Part shown: piece by piece, positions 42,164-52,070 of the stretch | Position numbering within the stretch: position 1 is the first letter of the stretch | How the letters are laid out: each line of letters opens with the position of its first letter | DNA from: Porticoccus sp041592135 | Lineage (GTDB): Bacteria; Pseudomonadota; Gammaproteobacteria; Pseudomonadales; Porticoccaceae | Strand: one strand, 5' to 3' | DNA: 58,932 nucleotides | Assembly: GCA_041592135.1 (NCBI GenBank) | Contig: JBFHQR010000001.1 | The notes under the pieces: model-generated | What the model saw: only the letters and a program-made list of their open reading frames with translations | What the model was told of the DNA's origin: nothing | The model's database searches: none | Translations under genes and position numbers: made by a program

Positions 42164-42679
42164 GTGCGTATAGCAAAATTGTTGTTGATTACTCTGGCTG
42201 TCAGCTTCACCTCATCTGTGCTGGCCGCAGAGGGTAATATTGCGGTAGTTGATTTTGGCAAGGCCATTTTCGCTACTGAGGTGGCAAAAAACCGTCTGAA
42301 ACAGAAGAAAGGCGAGTCTGGTTATGCTGCGCTGTCGGCAAAATACGAGTCAACTGTAGCGGATATGAAGGCGCTGAAGCAGGAAATTGATACCAAGGGT
42401 ATGACCTGGTCTACAGAACAGGCGACGGAAGCGCAGAAAAAAATGGAGTTCCTGCGCGCAGACCTGGAGTTGACTACCCGTAAAATTCAGACCGACCAGC
42501 AGGCGCTGCAAAACAGTATCGTTCAGGAACTGCGTCCCAAAGCCGGCGAAGCGCTCCAGGAGCTGATAGACGAGGAGGGGATTGTACTGCTGATCAGTGC
42601 CGAGGCTGTCGTCACGGCGGCGCCGAGCCTTGACGTCACTGCAAAGCTGACCGATCGCCTGAACAAGAAAACCCAGTAA
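42164..42679 (+). CDS. skp: Periplasmic chaperone Skp (OmpH family)
   Basis: A 171-residue periplasmic chaperone for outer-membrane proteins. The signal peptide ends near VLAAEG (residue 23). NIAVVDFGKAIFATEVAKNRL begins the mature core, followed by a long charged helical-hairpin region (about 60-130), and a late IVLLISAEAVVTAAPSLDVTAKL. The start is GTG at 42164, with CGGAGAC upstream. Confidence 0.9.
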   Translation: MRIAKLLLITLAVSFTSSVLAAEGNIAVVDFGKAIFATEVAKNRLKQKKGESGYAALSAKYESTVADMKALKQEIDTKGMTWSTEQATEAQKKMEFLRADLELTTRKIQTDQQALQNSIVQELRPKAGEALQELIDEEGIVLLISAEAVVTAAPSLDVTAKLTDRLNKKTQ

Positions 42680-42705
42680 TTTCGGATCGCAGCGGGCGAG
42701 GGGAG

Positions 42706-43719
42706 ATGGTCAGTTACAGGCTGGCAGAAGTGGCTGATCGGATCGGTGCCGAAGTGCGCGGCGATCCAACCCTTACCGTGACGGGGTTGAACAGCCTGGG
42801 CGAGGCCGGGGACAATCAACTAAGTTTCCTGGCCAACCCGGTTTATCGGCGCTATCTCGATACCACCTCCGCGGCTGCCGTTATCCTGCAGCCGCGCATG
42901 GCGGAAGAGTTTGCCGGCAACGCCTTGCTGATGGAAAACCCCTATTTGGGCTACGCACTGGCTACCGCATTGTTTGACAGCGCTCCTGTCATGCCGGTCG
43001 GTATCCACGACAGCGCTGTGGTGGCGTCCACTGCCAAAATCGATGACACTGCATCCATTGGTCCACAGGCGGTCATCGGGGAAAGGGTTGTTATTGGTCC
43101 CAACAGCCGCATCGGCGCTGGTACGGCCATAGGTGATGACTCGATTATTGGTGCCGATTGCCGTATTGCCGCCAACGTCAGTATTTACCACGGAATCCTG
43201 ATTGGGAATGGTGTCACTATCCACAGCGGTGCCGTCATTGGTGCCGACGGATTTGGTTTTGCCCCGCATCAAGGGAGCTGGGTGAAAATTCACCAGTTGG
43301 GATCGGTGGTGATCGGCAATCGGGTTGAAATCGGTGCCTGTACCACGGTCGATCGCGGCGCACTGGGTAATACCCTGATTGAGGATGGAGTCATTCTCGA
43401 CAACCATGTGCAGATCGCCCATAACGTGCATATCGGCGAAAATACCGCCATGGCGAGTTATGCCGGGGTGGCTGGAAGTACCGTGGTCGGCAAGAACTGT
43501 ATTTTTGCGGCTAGAGCGGGTTCCGTAGGGCATGTGACCCTGTGCGACGGCGTCCATCTGACGGCTGCAGCGGTTCTGACCAAGTCACTGACAGAACCTG
43601 GATCCTATTCATCAGGCACCATGTTCAGCAAGACCAAGGACTGGAAGAAAAATGCTGTTCGTTTTAACCAACTCGATGAGCTGGCCAACCGGATCAGGGA
43701 ACTGGAAAAAAAATTGTAA
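42706..43719 (+). CDS. lpxD: UDP-3-O-(3-hydroxyacyl)glucosamine N-acyltransferase
   Basis: A 337-residue enzyme adding the second hydroxyacyl chain in lipid A synthesis. An N-terminal uridine-binding domain (MVSYRLAEVADRIGAEVRGD to about 100) precedes a left-handed beta-helix of hexapeptide repeats (about 105-300; e.g. IGPQAVIGERVVIGPNSRIG). The catalytic histidine region is VILDNHVQIAHNVHIGENTA. A C-terminal helix follows. Standard position after skp. Confidence 0.97.
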   Translation: MVSYRLAEVADRIGAEVRGDPTLTVTGLNSLGEAGDNQLSFLANPVYRRYLDTTSAAAVILQPRMAEEFAGNALLMENPYLGYALATALFDSAPVMPVGIHDSAVVASTAKIDDTASIGPQAVIGERVVIGPNSRIGAGTAIGDDSIIGADCRIAANVSIYHGILIGNGVTIHSGAVIGADGFGFAPHQGSWVKIHQLGSVVIGNRVEIGACTTVDRGALGNTLIEDGVILDNHVQIAHNVHIGENTAMASYAGVAGSTVVGKNCIFAARAGSVGHVTLCDGVHLTAAAVLTKSLTEPGSYSSGTMFSKTKDWKKNAVRFNQLDELANRIRELEKKL

Positions 43720-43759
43720 CTAACGCTGTTTCGAACTTTGCTGGATTTGAGAAAAGCCG

Positions 43760-44194
43760 ATGGATATTAATGAAATTAAACAGCGCTTGCCGCACCGTTA
43801 CCCTTTTTTACTGGTTGACCGTGTGGTTGAGCTGGATCCGGGTAAACGTATTCTTGCCTATAAAAATATCACTGGAAATGAAGATGTCTTTAATGGCCAT
43901 TTTCCCAATACACCCATTTTCCCCGGCGTGATGATTATTGAGGCCATGGCCCAGGCTGCCGGCGTACTGGGTTTCGTCACGGCAGACAAATATGCTGATG
44001 ACAACGCACTCTACCTGTTTGCCGGTGTGGATGGCGTACGTTTCAAGCGTCAGGTGATACCCGGTGACCGGCTGATGCTCGAGGCGGAAATCGATTCCGT
44101 CAAACGCACCATCTGGCGCTTCAAGTGCCGCGCCACCGTGGACGGTGAGCTGGCTTGCGAAGCGACCATCCTCTGTGCGCTAAAAGTTTCCTGA
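43760..44194 (+). CDS. fabZ: 3-hydroxyacyl-ACP dehydratase FabZ
   Basis: A 144-residue hot-dog-fold dehydratase in fatty-acid synthesis. MDINEIKQRLPHRYPFLLVDRV starts the protein; the catalytic histidine is in NGHFPNTPIFPGVMIIEAMAQ (about 52-72) with the glutamate in the same stretch. The acyl-ACP pool is shared with LpxA and LpxD next door. Confidence 0.98.
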   Translation: MDINEIKQRLPHRYPFLLVDRVVELDPGKRILAYKNITGNEDVFNGHFPNTPIFPGVMIIEAMAQAAGVLGFVTADKYADDNALYLFAGVDGVRFKRQVIPGDRLMLEAEIDSVKRTIWRFKCRATVDGELACEATILCALKVS

Positions 44195-44198
44195 GTCT

Positions 44199-44975
44199 AT
44201 GTCTCAAATTGATCCCCGTGCGATTATCGACCCCAGTGCCGAACTGGGAAAGGATGTGGTTATCGGCCCCTGGACCCTGATTGGTCCCGACGTCAAAATT
44301 GGTGAGGGCACTGTCATTCACTCCCACGTGGTGGTCAGGGCATTGACCACCATCGGCCAGAACAACCGCATTTTTCAATTTTCCACCATCGGTGAAGATA
44401 CTCCCGACCTGAAATATCATGGTGAACCCACCCGTCTCGAAATCGGGAATAACAACACCATCAGGGAGGGGGTGACGATCCATCGGGGCACGGTTCAGGA
44501 CAACGGCCTGACCGCCATCGGCGATGACAACCTGCTAATGGCCTATGTCCATATCGGCCATGACTGCAATGTGGGCAGCAATTGTATCCTGGTGAACAAT
44601 GCCTCCCTGGCCGGTCATGTTCAGGTGGGGGATTGGGCCATCATTTCGGGCTATGCTCTGATCCACCAGTATGTTTCCATCGGCGCCCACAGTTTTATTG
44701 GCGCTGGCGCTTATTTGACCCAGGACTTGCCGGCCTACGTGATGGCCGCCGGAACCCCCAGTGAACCGAAAACCATCAACAGTGAAGGGTTGCGGCGCAG
44801 GGGCTTCGACAAAGGCCAAATCGCTGCCATTAAAAAGGCCTACAAGATTCTCTATCGGCAGGGCCTGCCGCTGGACGAAGCTTTGGAGAAAATGGCATTG
44901 CTTGCCGCAGAGCAACCGGCCGTTCAGCTCATGATTGACACTGTCCGCGCGTCCTCCCGCGGACTGCTGCGCTAG
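44199..44975 (+). CDS. lpxA: UDP-N-acetylglucosamine acyltransferase LpxA
   Basis: A 258-residue acyltransferase opening lipid A synthesis. Hexapeptide repeats run from residue 4 to about 190 (IDPRAIIDPSAELGKDVVIG, GPWTLIGPDVKIGEGTVIHS), and the catalytic histidine lies in LMAYVHIGHDCNVGSNC (about 110-126). A helical C-terminal domain begins near ALNSEGLRRRGF-like SEGLRRRGFDKGQI. It starts 4 nt after the fabZ stop. Confidence 0.98.
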   Translation: MSQIDPRAIIDPSAELGKDVVIGPWTLIGPDVKIGEGTVIHSHVVVRALTTIGQNNRIFQFSTIGEDTPDLKYHGEPTRLEIGNNNTIREGVTIHRGTVQDNGLTAIGDDNLLMAYVHIGHDCNVGSNCILVNNASLAGHVQVGDWAIISGYALIHQYVSIGAHSFIGAGAYLTQDLPAYVMAAGTPSEPKTINSEGLRRRGFDKGQIAAIKKAYKILYRQGLPLDEALEKMALLAAEQPAVQLMIDTVRASSRGLLR

Positions 44976-44989
44976 CCACGCCAGCTTCC

Positions 44990-46138
44990 ATGAGCCGGCA
45001 AATCAAAATAGGGGTGGTCGCCGGTGAAGCTTCCGGTGATCAGCTCGGCGCCGGTTTACTGAAGGCGCTGCGCGCCCGCTACCCCGAGGCCCTGTTCGAG
45101 GGCATCGGTGGGCCCAAAATGCTGGCCGAGGGATTTCATTCACTGTTTCCCATGGATCGCCTGTCTGTAATGGGCCTGGTCGAGCCACTAAAACGATTGC
45201 CGGAACTGCTTGGCATCCGCCGGGCGCTATTCCATCACTTTCTCAACCATCATTTTGATCTGGTTATCGGCATTGACTCGCCCGATTTCAATCTCGGGTT
45301 GGAGCTGAAGCTCCGCAAGCGGGGTGTCAAGACAGCCCACTATGTCAGCCCCTCCGTGTGGGCGTGGCGTCAGGGCAGAATCAGGAAGATTGCCCGCGCC
45401 GTGGATCTGATGGTTACCCTGTTTCCCTTTGAGGCGGATTTCTATCGCGAGCACGCCGTGCCGGTGACCTGTGTCGGCCACCCCCTGGCGGAAGAAATCC
45501 CGTTGCGACCGGATAGCCAGCAGGCCCGGCAGCAGCTGGGTATTGCTGAGGGCGCCAGGGTGCTCACCCTGATGCCGGGCAGTCGCGCCTCGGAGGTGGA
45601 TGCCATGGGCCGACTCTTTCTGGACACGGCCAACCGCTGTCGCGACGCTGTGACTGATTTGCAACTACTTATTCCGGCGGCCAACGACGAGCGAAAAGTT
45701 CAGCTGCAACAGCTTTTGACGCAATACCCCGACCTGAATTGCCAATTGTTGTCGGGACAATCACATCTGGCCATGAGTGCCGCAGATGTGGTGTTGCTGT
45801 CCTCGGGGACATCCGCGCTGGAGGCGATGTTGCTGAAAAAACCGATGGTGGTGAGTTATCGCATCGGCAAGTGGACTTACGCCCTGATTTCCCGAATGCT
45901 GAAGGTGGATTGGGTGTCATTGCCCAATCTGCTCGCCCAGGAAACCCTGGTGCCCGAGTTGCTGCAGGATCAGGCCACCGTGGAAAATCTCGTTGCGACC
46001 GTTAATCAGTTGTTTCTGGCGCCAGACCAGGTGTCGCACCTGCAACAGCGCTTTTGTGAGCTGCATCAATCGTTGCGTCACGGTGGCAGTGACGCCGCCG
46101 CCGCCGCACTCAGTGAGCTGATCGGGGCACCTCGGTGA
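44990..46138 (+). CDS. lpxB: Lipid-A-disaccharide synthase
   Basis: A 382-residue GT19 glycosyltransferase joining two acylated glucosamines. IKIGVVAGEASGDQLGAGLL (about 5-24), FEGIGGPKMLAEGF, VIGIDSPDFNLGLELKLRK, YVSPSVWAWRQGRI and LMPGSRASEVDAM are standard motifs in order. The stop overlaps the rnhB start region (GTGATG). Confidence 0.98.
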   Translation: MSRQIKIGVVAGEASGDQLGAGLLKALRARYPEALFEGIGGPKMLAEGFHSLFPMDRLSVMGLVEPLKRLPELLGIRRALFHHFLNHHFDLVIGIDSPDFNLGLELKLRKRGVKTAHYVSPSVWAWRQGRIRKIARAVDLMVTLFPFEADFYREHAVPVTCVGHPLAEEIPLRPDSQQARQQLGIAEGARVLTLMPGSRASEVDAMGRLFLDTANRCRDAVTDLQLLIPAANDERKVQLQQLLTQYPDLNCQLLSGQSHLAMSAADVVLLSSGTSALEAMLLKKPMVVSYRIGKWTYALISRMLKVDWVSLPNLLAQETLVPELLQDQATVENLVATVNQLFLAPDQVSHLQQRFCELHQSLRHGGSDAAAAALSELIGAPR

Positions 46139-46749
46139 TGGCTGGGTTTCAATTGGCATACCGCGGTGAACTGCTGGCCGGTGTCGATGAGGTGGGCAGG
46201 GGACCGCTGGCGGGAGATGTGGTGACGGCGGCGGTTATTCTCGATCCCCGCCAGCCTATTCAGGGATTGGCCGATTCCAAACAGCTCTCCGAGACCCGCC
46301 GTGAACAGTTGGCCGAGCAGATTCGTGAGAAGGCGTTGTACTGGCATATTGCCAGGGCTTCTGTAGCGGAAATCGATAGCTATAACATCCTCCAGGCGAC
46401 CCTGATGGCCATGGCGCGCGCGGTTGACGGGCTGGCCGTCGAGCCAGAATATGTGGCGGTGGACGGCAATCGCATGCCGCGCTGGCGCTATACCAGTGAA
46501 ACGGTGATAAAAGGTGATGCACTGGTTCCAGCAATCAGTGCCGCGTCGATACTGGCTAAGGTTTGTCGCGATGCTGAAATGTGCCAGTTTGATCAACAGT
46601 ACCCGGGCTATGGGTTTGCCGCTCACAAGGGTTACGGTACTGCGCAGCACCGGGAGGCGATAGCGCAGCTCGGGCCCTGTCCCATTCATCGGCGATCCTT
46701 CGACCCCGTTCGGAGCATGCTGGCGGCCAGCCAACGGCAACTTCGCTGA
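46138..46749 (+). CDS. rnhB: Ribonuclease HII
   Basis: A 203-residue RNase HII cutting RNA in RNA:DNA hybrids. LLAGVDEVGRGPLAGDVVTAAVIL (about 13-36) has the catalytic aspartate and glutamate; LADSKQLSETRRE, YVAVDGNRMPRW and ISAASILAKVCRD with a further aspartate follow. Starting codon is ATG 46138 or the GTG three bases earlier; both overlap the lpxB stop. Confidence 0.96.
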   Translation: MAGFQLAYRGELLAGVDEVGRGPLAGDVVTAAVILDPRQPIQGLADSKQLSETRREQLAEQIREKALYWHIARASVAEIDSYNILQATLMAMARAVDGLAVEPEYVAVDGNRMPRWRYTSETVIKGDALVPAISAASILAKVCRDAEMCQFDQQYPGYGFAAHKGYGTAQHREAIAQLGPCPIHRRSFDPVRSMLAASQRQLR

Positions 46750-46798
46750 ATTGATCCGGCCTTTTGAGCCGGCCCCGGGTATTTCCGGCGCAATAGTT

Positions 46799-46853
46799 TG
46801 CTATGCTAGGTGGGTACCGCTCCGGAGCACACGGCAATTGCTTTGCTGTGTGC
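46799..46853 (+). promoter_or_regulatory. Extended -10 promoter and leader hairpin before the acyltransferase
   Basis: TG-C-TATGCT (46799-46807) is an extended -10 element with no clear -35. Downstream, GCACACGGCA (46827-46836) pairs with TGCTGTGTGC (46844-46853), one mismatch, 7-nt loop, in what would be the leader of the acyltransferase mRNA. A CCGGC/GCCGG pair near 46756-46773, without a T-run, may end rnhB transcripts. The whole 233-nt gap (46750-46982) shows no other gene. Confidence 0.4.
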
Positions 46854-46982
46854 AGTTGGTTTTCTGGCGATGGCTGTGTAAGACCCCCGAAATAGCGGGA
46901 TGCCTTTGCCTCTGTTGCTTCCTGGTCGCATGATCATCGACCTGCGGCCTGTGGTCTTTCCAGCGCACTCAAGGAACGCCCC

Positions 46983-48512
46983 ATGAAACAGCTTAACGGT
47001 CACGATGCAGTCTACTTATATGCCGAGACACCTTCCACCCCGGGACATCTAGGCTTGCTCTACGTCTACGACCAATCCACGGCGCCGCAGAACCGGGTCA
47101 GATTCAAAAGCATTCTGGAGCACATCCGGGAGCGTTTGCACATTTCCCATGTGTTCCGCTCCAAATTGATGCGTATGCCCTTTGATGTCGATCATCCCTA
47201 TTGGGTCGACGATGAAAATTTTGATCTGGAATACCATGTGCGCCATCTGGCACTGCCCAAGCCCGGTGATTGGCGACAGTTTTCAATACTGGTTTCGCGA
47301 CTTCATTCGCGGCCACTGGATATGTCAAAACCCCTCTGGGAGATGTACGTCATTGAGGGGCTGGACAACATCCCCTGGCTGCCGAAAGGGTCCTTTGCCA
47401 TTTATACCAAGGTGCACCACTGTGCCATCGACGGCGCCGCTGCCATTGACCTGGCGAGTCTATTCCACGACAAGAGTGCAGAAGCAGCTGGCGGAGTTGA
47501 GGAGCAGAGCTGGACCCCCAGTCCCAAACCGCCGGTGAAGAACCTGGTGATCAACACCCTGCTGAATAACGTTAAGCACAACTTTGAAACCGCTTTTGAT
47601 CTGATCAATGCCATTCCCTCGCTCGGCAAGATGTTGCTCGAAAAAACCCGCAGGCGGGATATGGAGCCAGAGGAAACCGTGGTGAGACCGGAAACCCGTT
47701 TTAACCACGATCATGTTTCACCCCATCGGGTATTTGGCGGTGTGGAATGGAGTCTGGATGATATCAAGGCGATCAAGAATGCGGTGAGTGGGGCGACCAT
47801 CAACGACGTATTGCTGGCGCTCTGTGGCGGTGCACTGCACTACTATCTCCAGGCCAAGGAAGAATTACCCTACCACTCGCTGCGCGCCATTGTTCCCGTT
47901 CGCCAGAATGACAACGGCAACAATCATGCGGATAAGCTGGCCTTGATGACGCCACCCTTGCACACCCAGGTGTCCGATCCCCTGGAGCGCCTGGAAGCCA
48001 TTCAATGGGACACTTCCACCAGCGCGGCACTGGAACATGCCCATGGCGCCAAGGACATGACCGATATCACCAAGCATATGCCCTCCTTTACCATGGCGCT
48101 GGGGATTGGGGTCGCCACCCACAGTCATTTGTCCCGCAAGACCCTGGCGGCCATCGGCAACTGTGTGTTGACCAATGTGCCGGGGCCGCAGATACCCCTG
48201 TACATGCGCGGTGCCAAACTGGTGTATGTGTCTGCCCTGGCGCCGCTGGTAGAGGGGCTGACACTGATGTTCAACGCGGTCAGTTACAATGGCCGGATCA
48301 GCGTGTCCTTCCAGTCCGACCGGGATGTATTGCCGGACCCGGAGTTTATGGAGCAGTGCTGGGAGCGCTCTTTTAGTGAACTGAAATGCGCCGCCACCAA
48401 TCAGTGTGAAGACGCTGAAGGCGAGGTGATTCACAAGGTGCGGATCCCGAAAACCGCCAAGCGCACACCGGGAGCCAGTCGCGGACGCGCCAGGCAAACG
48501 GGGCAAGCATAG
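46983..48512 (+). CDS. Wax ester synthase/diacylglycerol acyltransferase (WS/DGAT)
   Basis: A 509-residue acyl-CoA-dependent acyltransferase of the WS/DGAT family, making wax esters or triacylglycerol storage lipid. The catalytic HHxxxDG is H145-H146 to G151 (KVHHCAIDGAAA), with PLWEMYVIEGL just before it (117-127). TINDVLLALCGGALHYYL and NVPGPQIPLYMRGAKLVYV (about 399-417) are family motifs. It begins NGHDAVYLYAETPSTP. It sits between rnhB and dnaE, which are usually adjacent in this gene block, with its own leader. It may have been inserted in this lineage. Confidence 0.92.
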   Translation: MKQLNGHDAVYLYAETPSTPGHLGLLYVYDQSTAPQNRVRFKSILEHIRERLHISHVFRSKLMRMPFDVDHPYWVDDENFDLEYHVRHLALPKPGDWRQFSILVSRLHSRPLDMSKPLWEMYVIEGLDNIPWLPKGSFAIYTKVHHCAIDGAAAIDLASLFHDKSAEAAGGVEEQSWTPSPKPPVKNLVINTLLNNVKHNFETAFDLINAIPSLGKMLLEKTRRRDMEPEETVVRPETRFNHDHVSPHRVFGGVEWSLDDIKAIKNAVSGATINDVLLALCGGALHYYLQAKEELPYHSLRAIVPVRQNDNGNNHADKLALMTPPLHTQVSDPLERLEAIQWDTSTSAALEHAHGAKDMTDITKHMPSFTMALGIGVATHSHLSRKTLAAIGNCVLTNVPGPQIPLYMRGAKLVYVSALAPLVEGLTLMFNAVSYNGRISVSFQSDRDVLPDPEFMEQCWERSFSELKCAATNQCEDAEGEVIHKVRIPKTAKRTPGASRGRARQTGQA

Positions 48513-48575
48513 ACTAATCAACTCGCAGTGCCCCTGGGCCTGCACCCCTGATCCGCGCTAGAGAAAACAGAATTT

Positions 48576-51500
48576 ATGGAACCGTCGTTCGTCCACCTCC
48601 GTTTGCACAGTGAATATTCCCTGGTCGATGGCATGGTACGTCTCAAACCCCTGGTAAAGCGCGTGGCGGAGCTGGCCATGCCGGCTGTCGCACTCACCGA
48701 TGTCTGTAATTTTTACGGCTTGGTCAAGTTTTACAAGGCCGCTCAGGGGGCGGGCGTGAAGCCTATCTGCGGCGCCGACCTGCAGGTCGCCAGTGTCGTG
48801 CCCGATGGCAATCCCTTCACGGTCACCCTGCTGGTGATGAATCATCAGGGCTACCGCAATCTCACGCGCATCATCTCCCGCGCCTTTCAGGAGGGCCAGG
48901 TGCAGGGAAAACCCTTTGTGCAGCGCCACTGGATCAGTGAGGCCGCGGAAGGGCTGATTGTCTTGATCGGTCGTTTTGGCGATGTCGGCCAGGCGCTTCT
49001 GAGCGCTAAGGACGACCAGGCCAAACAATTGCTGAGCGAATGGCAGCGTGAATTCCCGGATCGGCTGTATCTGGAATTGACCCGCACCGGTCGCGGCGGC
49101 GAGGAGGATTACCTGCACCGGGCCGTGGCGCTGGCAGCCGCTTTTGACTGCCCGGTGGTGGCGACCAATGATGTGCGTTTTCTCGAGGCTGAACACTTTG
49201 ACGCCCATGAAGCGCGGGTCTGTATCGGCGAGGGGCGGGTGCTGAACGACCCCCGTCGGGAACGCCGTTACAGCGAGCAGCAATACCTGCGCTCAGCGGC
49301 GGAAATGATGGAGCTGTTCAGCGACATCCCCGAGGCGCTGGAAAACTCCGTGGAAATTGCCCGGCGCTGCAGCCTGGAGCTGAAGTTCGGCGAGTATTTT
49401 TTGCCCGAATACCCGATTCCCGAGGGCATGACCACTGACGGCTACTTTGAAAAAGTCTCCTGGGATGGGCTGGATGAGCGACTGTCGACTTTGCTCGACA
49501 GCAGCGCTACGGATTACCAGCAACAGCGGCAAGTCTATCTGGATCGTCTGCGGTTCGAACTGGACATCATTATCCAGATGGGCTTTCCGGGCTACTTCCT
49601 GATCGTGATGGATTTCATTCGCTGGGCGAAGGACAACGATATTCCCGTGGGGCCCGGCCGGGGTTCCGGCGCCGGCTCCCTGGTGGCCTACGCGCTGGGA
49701 ATTACCGATCTGGATCCGCTCGAATACGACCTGCTGTTTGAACGCTTTCTCAATCCGGAACGGGTATCGATGCCGGACTTCGATATCGACTTTTGCATGG
49801 ATAATCGCGACCGGGTGATTGCCTACGTGGCGGACCGCTACGGTCGCGACGCGGTGTCCCAGATCATTACCTTCGGCACCATGGCCGCCAAGGCGGTGGT
49901 CAGGGATGTGGCCCGGGTACAGGGCAAGTCCTACGGCCTGGCGGACAAGCTGTCAAAAATGATTCCGCCCGATATCGGCATGACCCTGGAGAAAGCCGTT
50001 GCCCAGGAAGAGGTGCTGAGAGAATTCCTCGACAACGACGAGGAGGCCCAGGAAATCTGGGAAATGGCCCTGCAGCTGGAGGGTGTTACCCGCAACGTCG
50101 GCAAACACGCCGGTGGCGTGGTGATCGCCCCCACCACCCTGACGGATTTTGCGCCGCTCTACTGCGACGAAGCCGGGGACGGGCTGGTGACACAGTTCGA
50201 CAAGGATGATGTGGAACAGGTGGGGTTGGTGAAGTTTGACTTTCTCGGCCTGCGCACCCTGACCATCATCGACTGGGCCGTGAAAATGGTGAATCAGCGG
50301 CGTCTGGCGGCCGGTGACCCGGCGGTGGCGATTGGGGCGATCCCCCTCGATGATCCCGCCACCTACGGACTGATGCAGCGGGCGGAAACGACGGCGGTAT
50401 TCCAGTTGGAATCCCGCGGCATGAAAGACCTGATCAAGCGGGTGGAACCGAACTGTTTTGAAGATATTGTCGCCCTGGTGGCGCTGTTCCGCCCGGGTCC
50501 GCTGCAATCGGGCATGGTGGACGACTTCATCAATCGCAAGCACGGCCGGGCGGAGGTGGCCTACCCGGATTCCAAGTTCCAGCACCAGAGCCTGAAACCG
50601 GTGCTGGAGCCGACCTACGGCGTCATTGTCTACCAGGAACAGGTGATGCAAATCGCCCAGGTGCTGGCCGGCTACACCCTCGGTGGCGCGGATATGCTGC
50701 GCCGCGCCATGGGCAAGAAAAAGCCAGAGGAAATGGCCAAGCAGCGGGAGATTTTTGAAGAGGGTGCCAGGAAGCAGGGCATAGATCCCGACCTCGCTAT
50801 TAAAATTTTTGATCTGGTGGAAAAGTTTGCCGGTTACGGTTTTAACAAGTCCCATTCCGCCGCCTATGCGCTGCTGGCCTATCAGACCGCCTGGTTGAAA
50901 CAGCATCATCCTGCCGAGTTCATGGCCGCGGTGTTGTCGGCGGATATGCAGAACACCGACAAAGTGGTCACCCTGATCGAGGAGTGCCGCTCAATGAAAC
51001 TCGCGGTGCTGCCCCCGGATGTGAACCGCGGTCACTTTATGTTTACCGTGTCGGATGCCGAGGAAGTGATCTACGGCCTGGGCGCGATCAAGGGGCTCGG
51101 CGAGGGCCCCGTGAACAGCATCATGGCGGCCAGGGAGGAGGGTGGCCCATTCCGGGATCTGTTTGATTTCTGTGCCCGGGTGGATGCGCGCCGGGTCAAC
51201 AAACGAGCCCTGGAGGCGCTGATTCACTCCGGGGCGTTGGACACCATTGGCCCGGAAGGCGAGATAGGCTACCGCCGCGCCGTGATGCTCGGGGCGATGG
51301 AGGAAGCGGTGAAAATGGCAGAACAGCACTCCCGCAATGCCGATTGCGGCATGTCCGATCTGTTTGGTGCCACGCCGAAGGAGAGTGCCCCCGAAATAGG
51401 GTATCAGGCCTTTCGCAACCAGCGCAGCCTGAGCGCCAAAGAGCGGTTGCGGGGTGAGAAGGATACCCTCGGCCTGTACCTGACCGGCCATCCGGTAGAT

Positions 51501-52070
51501 GAATACCTGGATGAACTCAAACATTTTGTCGGTGCTCGCATCGCGGACCTGAAGCCGGATAAAAAAGCGCAGCTGGTGGCCGGCCTGGTGGTGGGCATGC
51601 GCATCATCAAAACCAAGCGCGGTGACAATATGGCGGTGATTACGCTGGATGACCGCAGCGGTCGCATTGAAGTGGCCATCTTTGCGGATATTTTCCGCGC
51701 GCATCGGGAGAAGATCGACAAGGATGCCCTGTTGGTGTTGGAAGGGCAGGTGTCCGAGGACGACTACACCGGTGGTCTGAAAATGCGCGCTGAATCGGTG
51801 CGCAATTTAGTTGAGGCGCGGGCCAATTACCTCAAGGGGATCGCTATCCAGCTCCATCGGGATAGATTGAGCGGAGCCTGCCTGGAGCAATTGGCGGATA
51901 TCATGTCCCCCTATCGCGAGGGTAGCTGTCCGGTGCGAATCCACTACCGTTCGGATTCGGCGGCGGGTGAAATTGCCCTCGGTGAGCAGTGGGCTGTGGC
52001 ACCGGAGGACGACCTGCTGCACAAATTGCGCGACCTGTTTGGCAACGGCGGCGTACAGTTGAGATTTTAA
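48576..52070 (+). CDS. dnaE: DNA polymerase III alpha subunit
   Basis: The 1164-residue replicative polymerase. An N-terminal PHP domain starts FVHLRLHSEYSLVDGM; the palm contains GPGRGSGAGSLVAYALGITD (about 360-379) and the catalytic aspartates in MPDFDIDFCMDNRDRV (about 399-414), with the third aspartate in QFDKDDVEQVGLVKFDFLG (about 547-565). A helix-hairpin-helix and an OB fold (about 1000-1080, MAVITLDDRSGRIEVAIF) follow. Length and domain order are those of DnaE1 (E. coli 1160). Confidence 0.98.
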   Translation: MEPSFVHLRLHSEYSLVDGMVRLKPLVKRVAELAMPAVALTDVCNFYGLVKFYKAAQGAGVKPICGADLQVASVVPDGNPFTVTLLVMNHQGYRNLTRIISRAFQEGQVQGKPFVQRHWISEAAEGLIVLIGRFGDVGQALLSAKDDQAKQLLSEWQREFPDRLYLELTRTGRGGEEDYLHRAVALAAAFDCPVVATNDVRFLEAEHFDAHEARVCIGEGRVLNDPRRERRYSEQQYLRSAAEMMELFSDIPEALENSVEIARRCSLELKFGEYFLPEYPIPEGMTTDGYFEKVSWDGLDERLSTLLDSSATDYQQQRQVYLDRLRFELDIIIQMGFPGYFLIVMDFIRWAKDNDIPVGPGRGSGAGSLVAYALGITDLDPLEYDLLFERFLNPERVSMPDFDIDFCMDNRDRVIAYVADRYGRDAVSQIITFGTMAAKAVVRDVARVQGKSYGLADKLSKMIPPDIGMTLEKAVAQEEVLREFLDNDEEAQEIWEMALQLEGVTRNVGKHAGGVVIAPTTLTDFAPLYCDEAGDGLVTQFDKDDVEQVGLVKFDFLGLRTLTIIDWAVKMVNQRRLAAGDPAVAIGAIPLDDPATYGLMQRAETTAVFQLESRGMKDLIKRVEPNCFEDIVALVALFRPGPLQSGMVDDFINRKHGRAEVAYPDSKFQHQSLKPVLEPTYGVIVYQEQVMQIAQVLAGYTLGGADMLRRAMGKKKPEEMAKQREIFEEGARKQGIDPDLAIKIFDLVEKFAGYGFNKSHSAAYALLAYQTAWLKQHHPAEFMAAVLSADMQNTDKVVTLIEECRSMKLAVLPPDVNRGHFMFTVSDAEEVIYGLGAIKGLGEGPVNSIMAAREEGGPFRDLFDFCARVDARRVNKRALEALIHSGALDTIGPEGEIGYRRAVMLGAMEEAVKMAEQHSRNADCGMSDLFGATPKESAPEIGYQAFRNQRSLSAKERLRGEKDTLGLYLTGHPVDEYLDELKHFVGARIADLKPDKKAQLVAGLVVGMRIIKTKRGDNMAVITLDDRSGRIEVAIFADIFRAHREKIDKDALLVLEGQVSEDDYTGGLKMRAESVRNLVEARANYLKGIAIQLHRDRLSGACLEQLADIMSPYREGSCPVRIHYRSDSAAGEIALGEQWAVAPEDDLLHKLRDLFGNGGVQLRF

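Noticed and set aside
49953..50909. Minus-strand 318-codon frame inside dnaE
   Set aside because: Shadow of the dnaE polymerase core; typical antisense composition.
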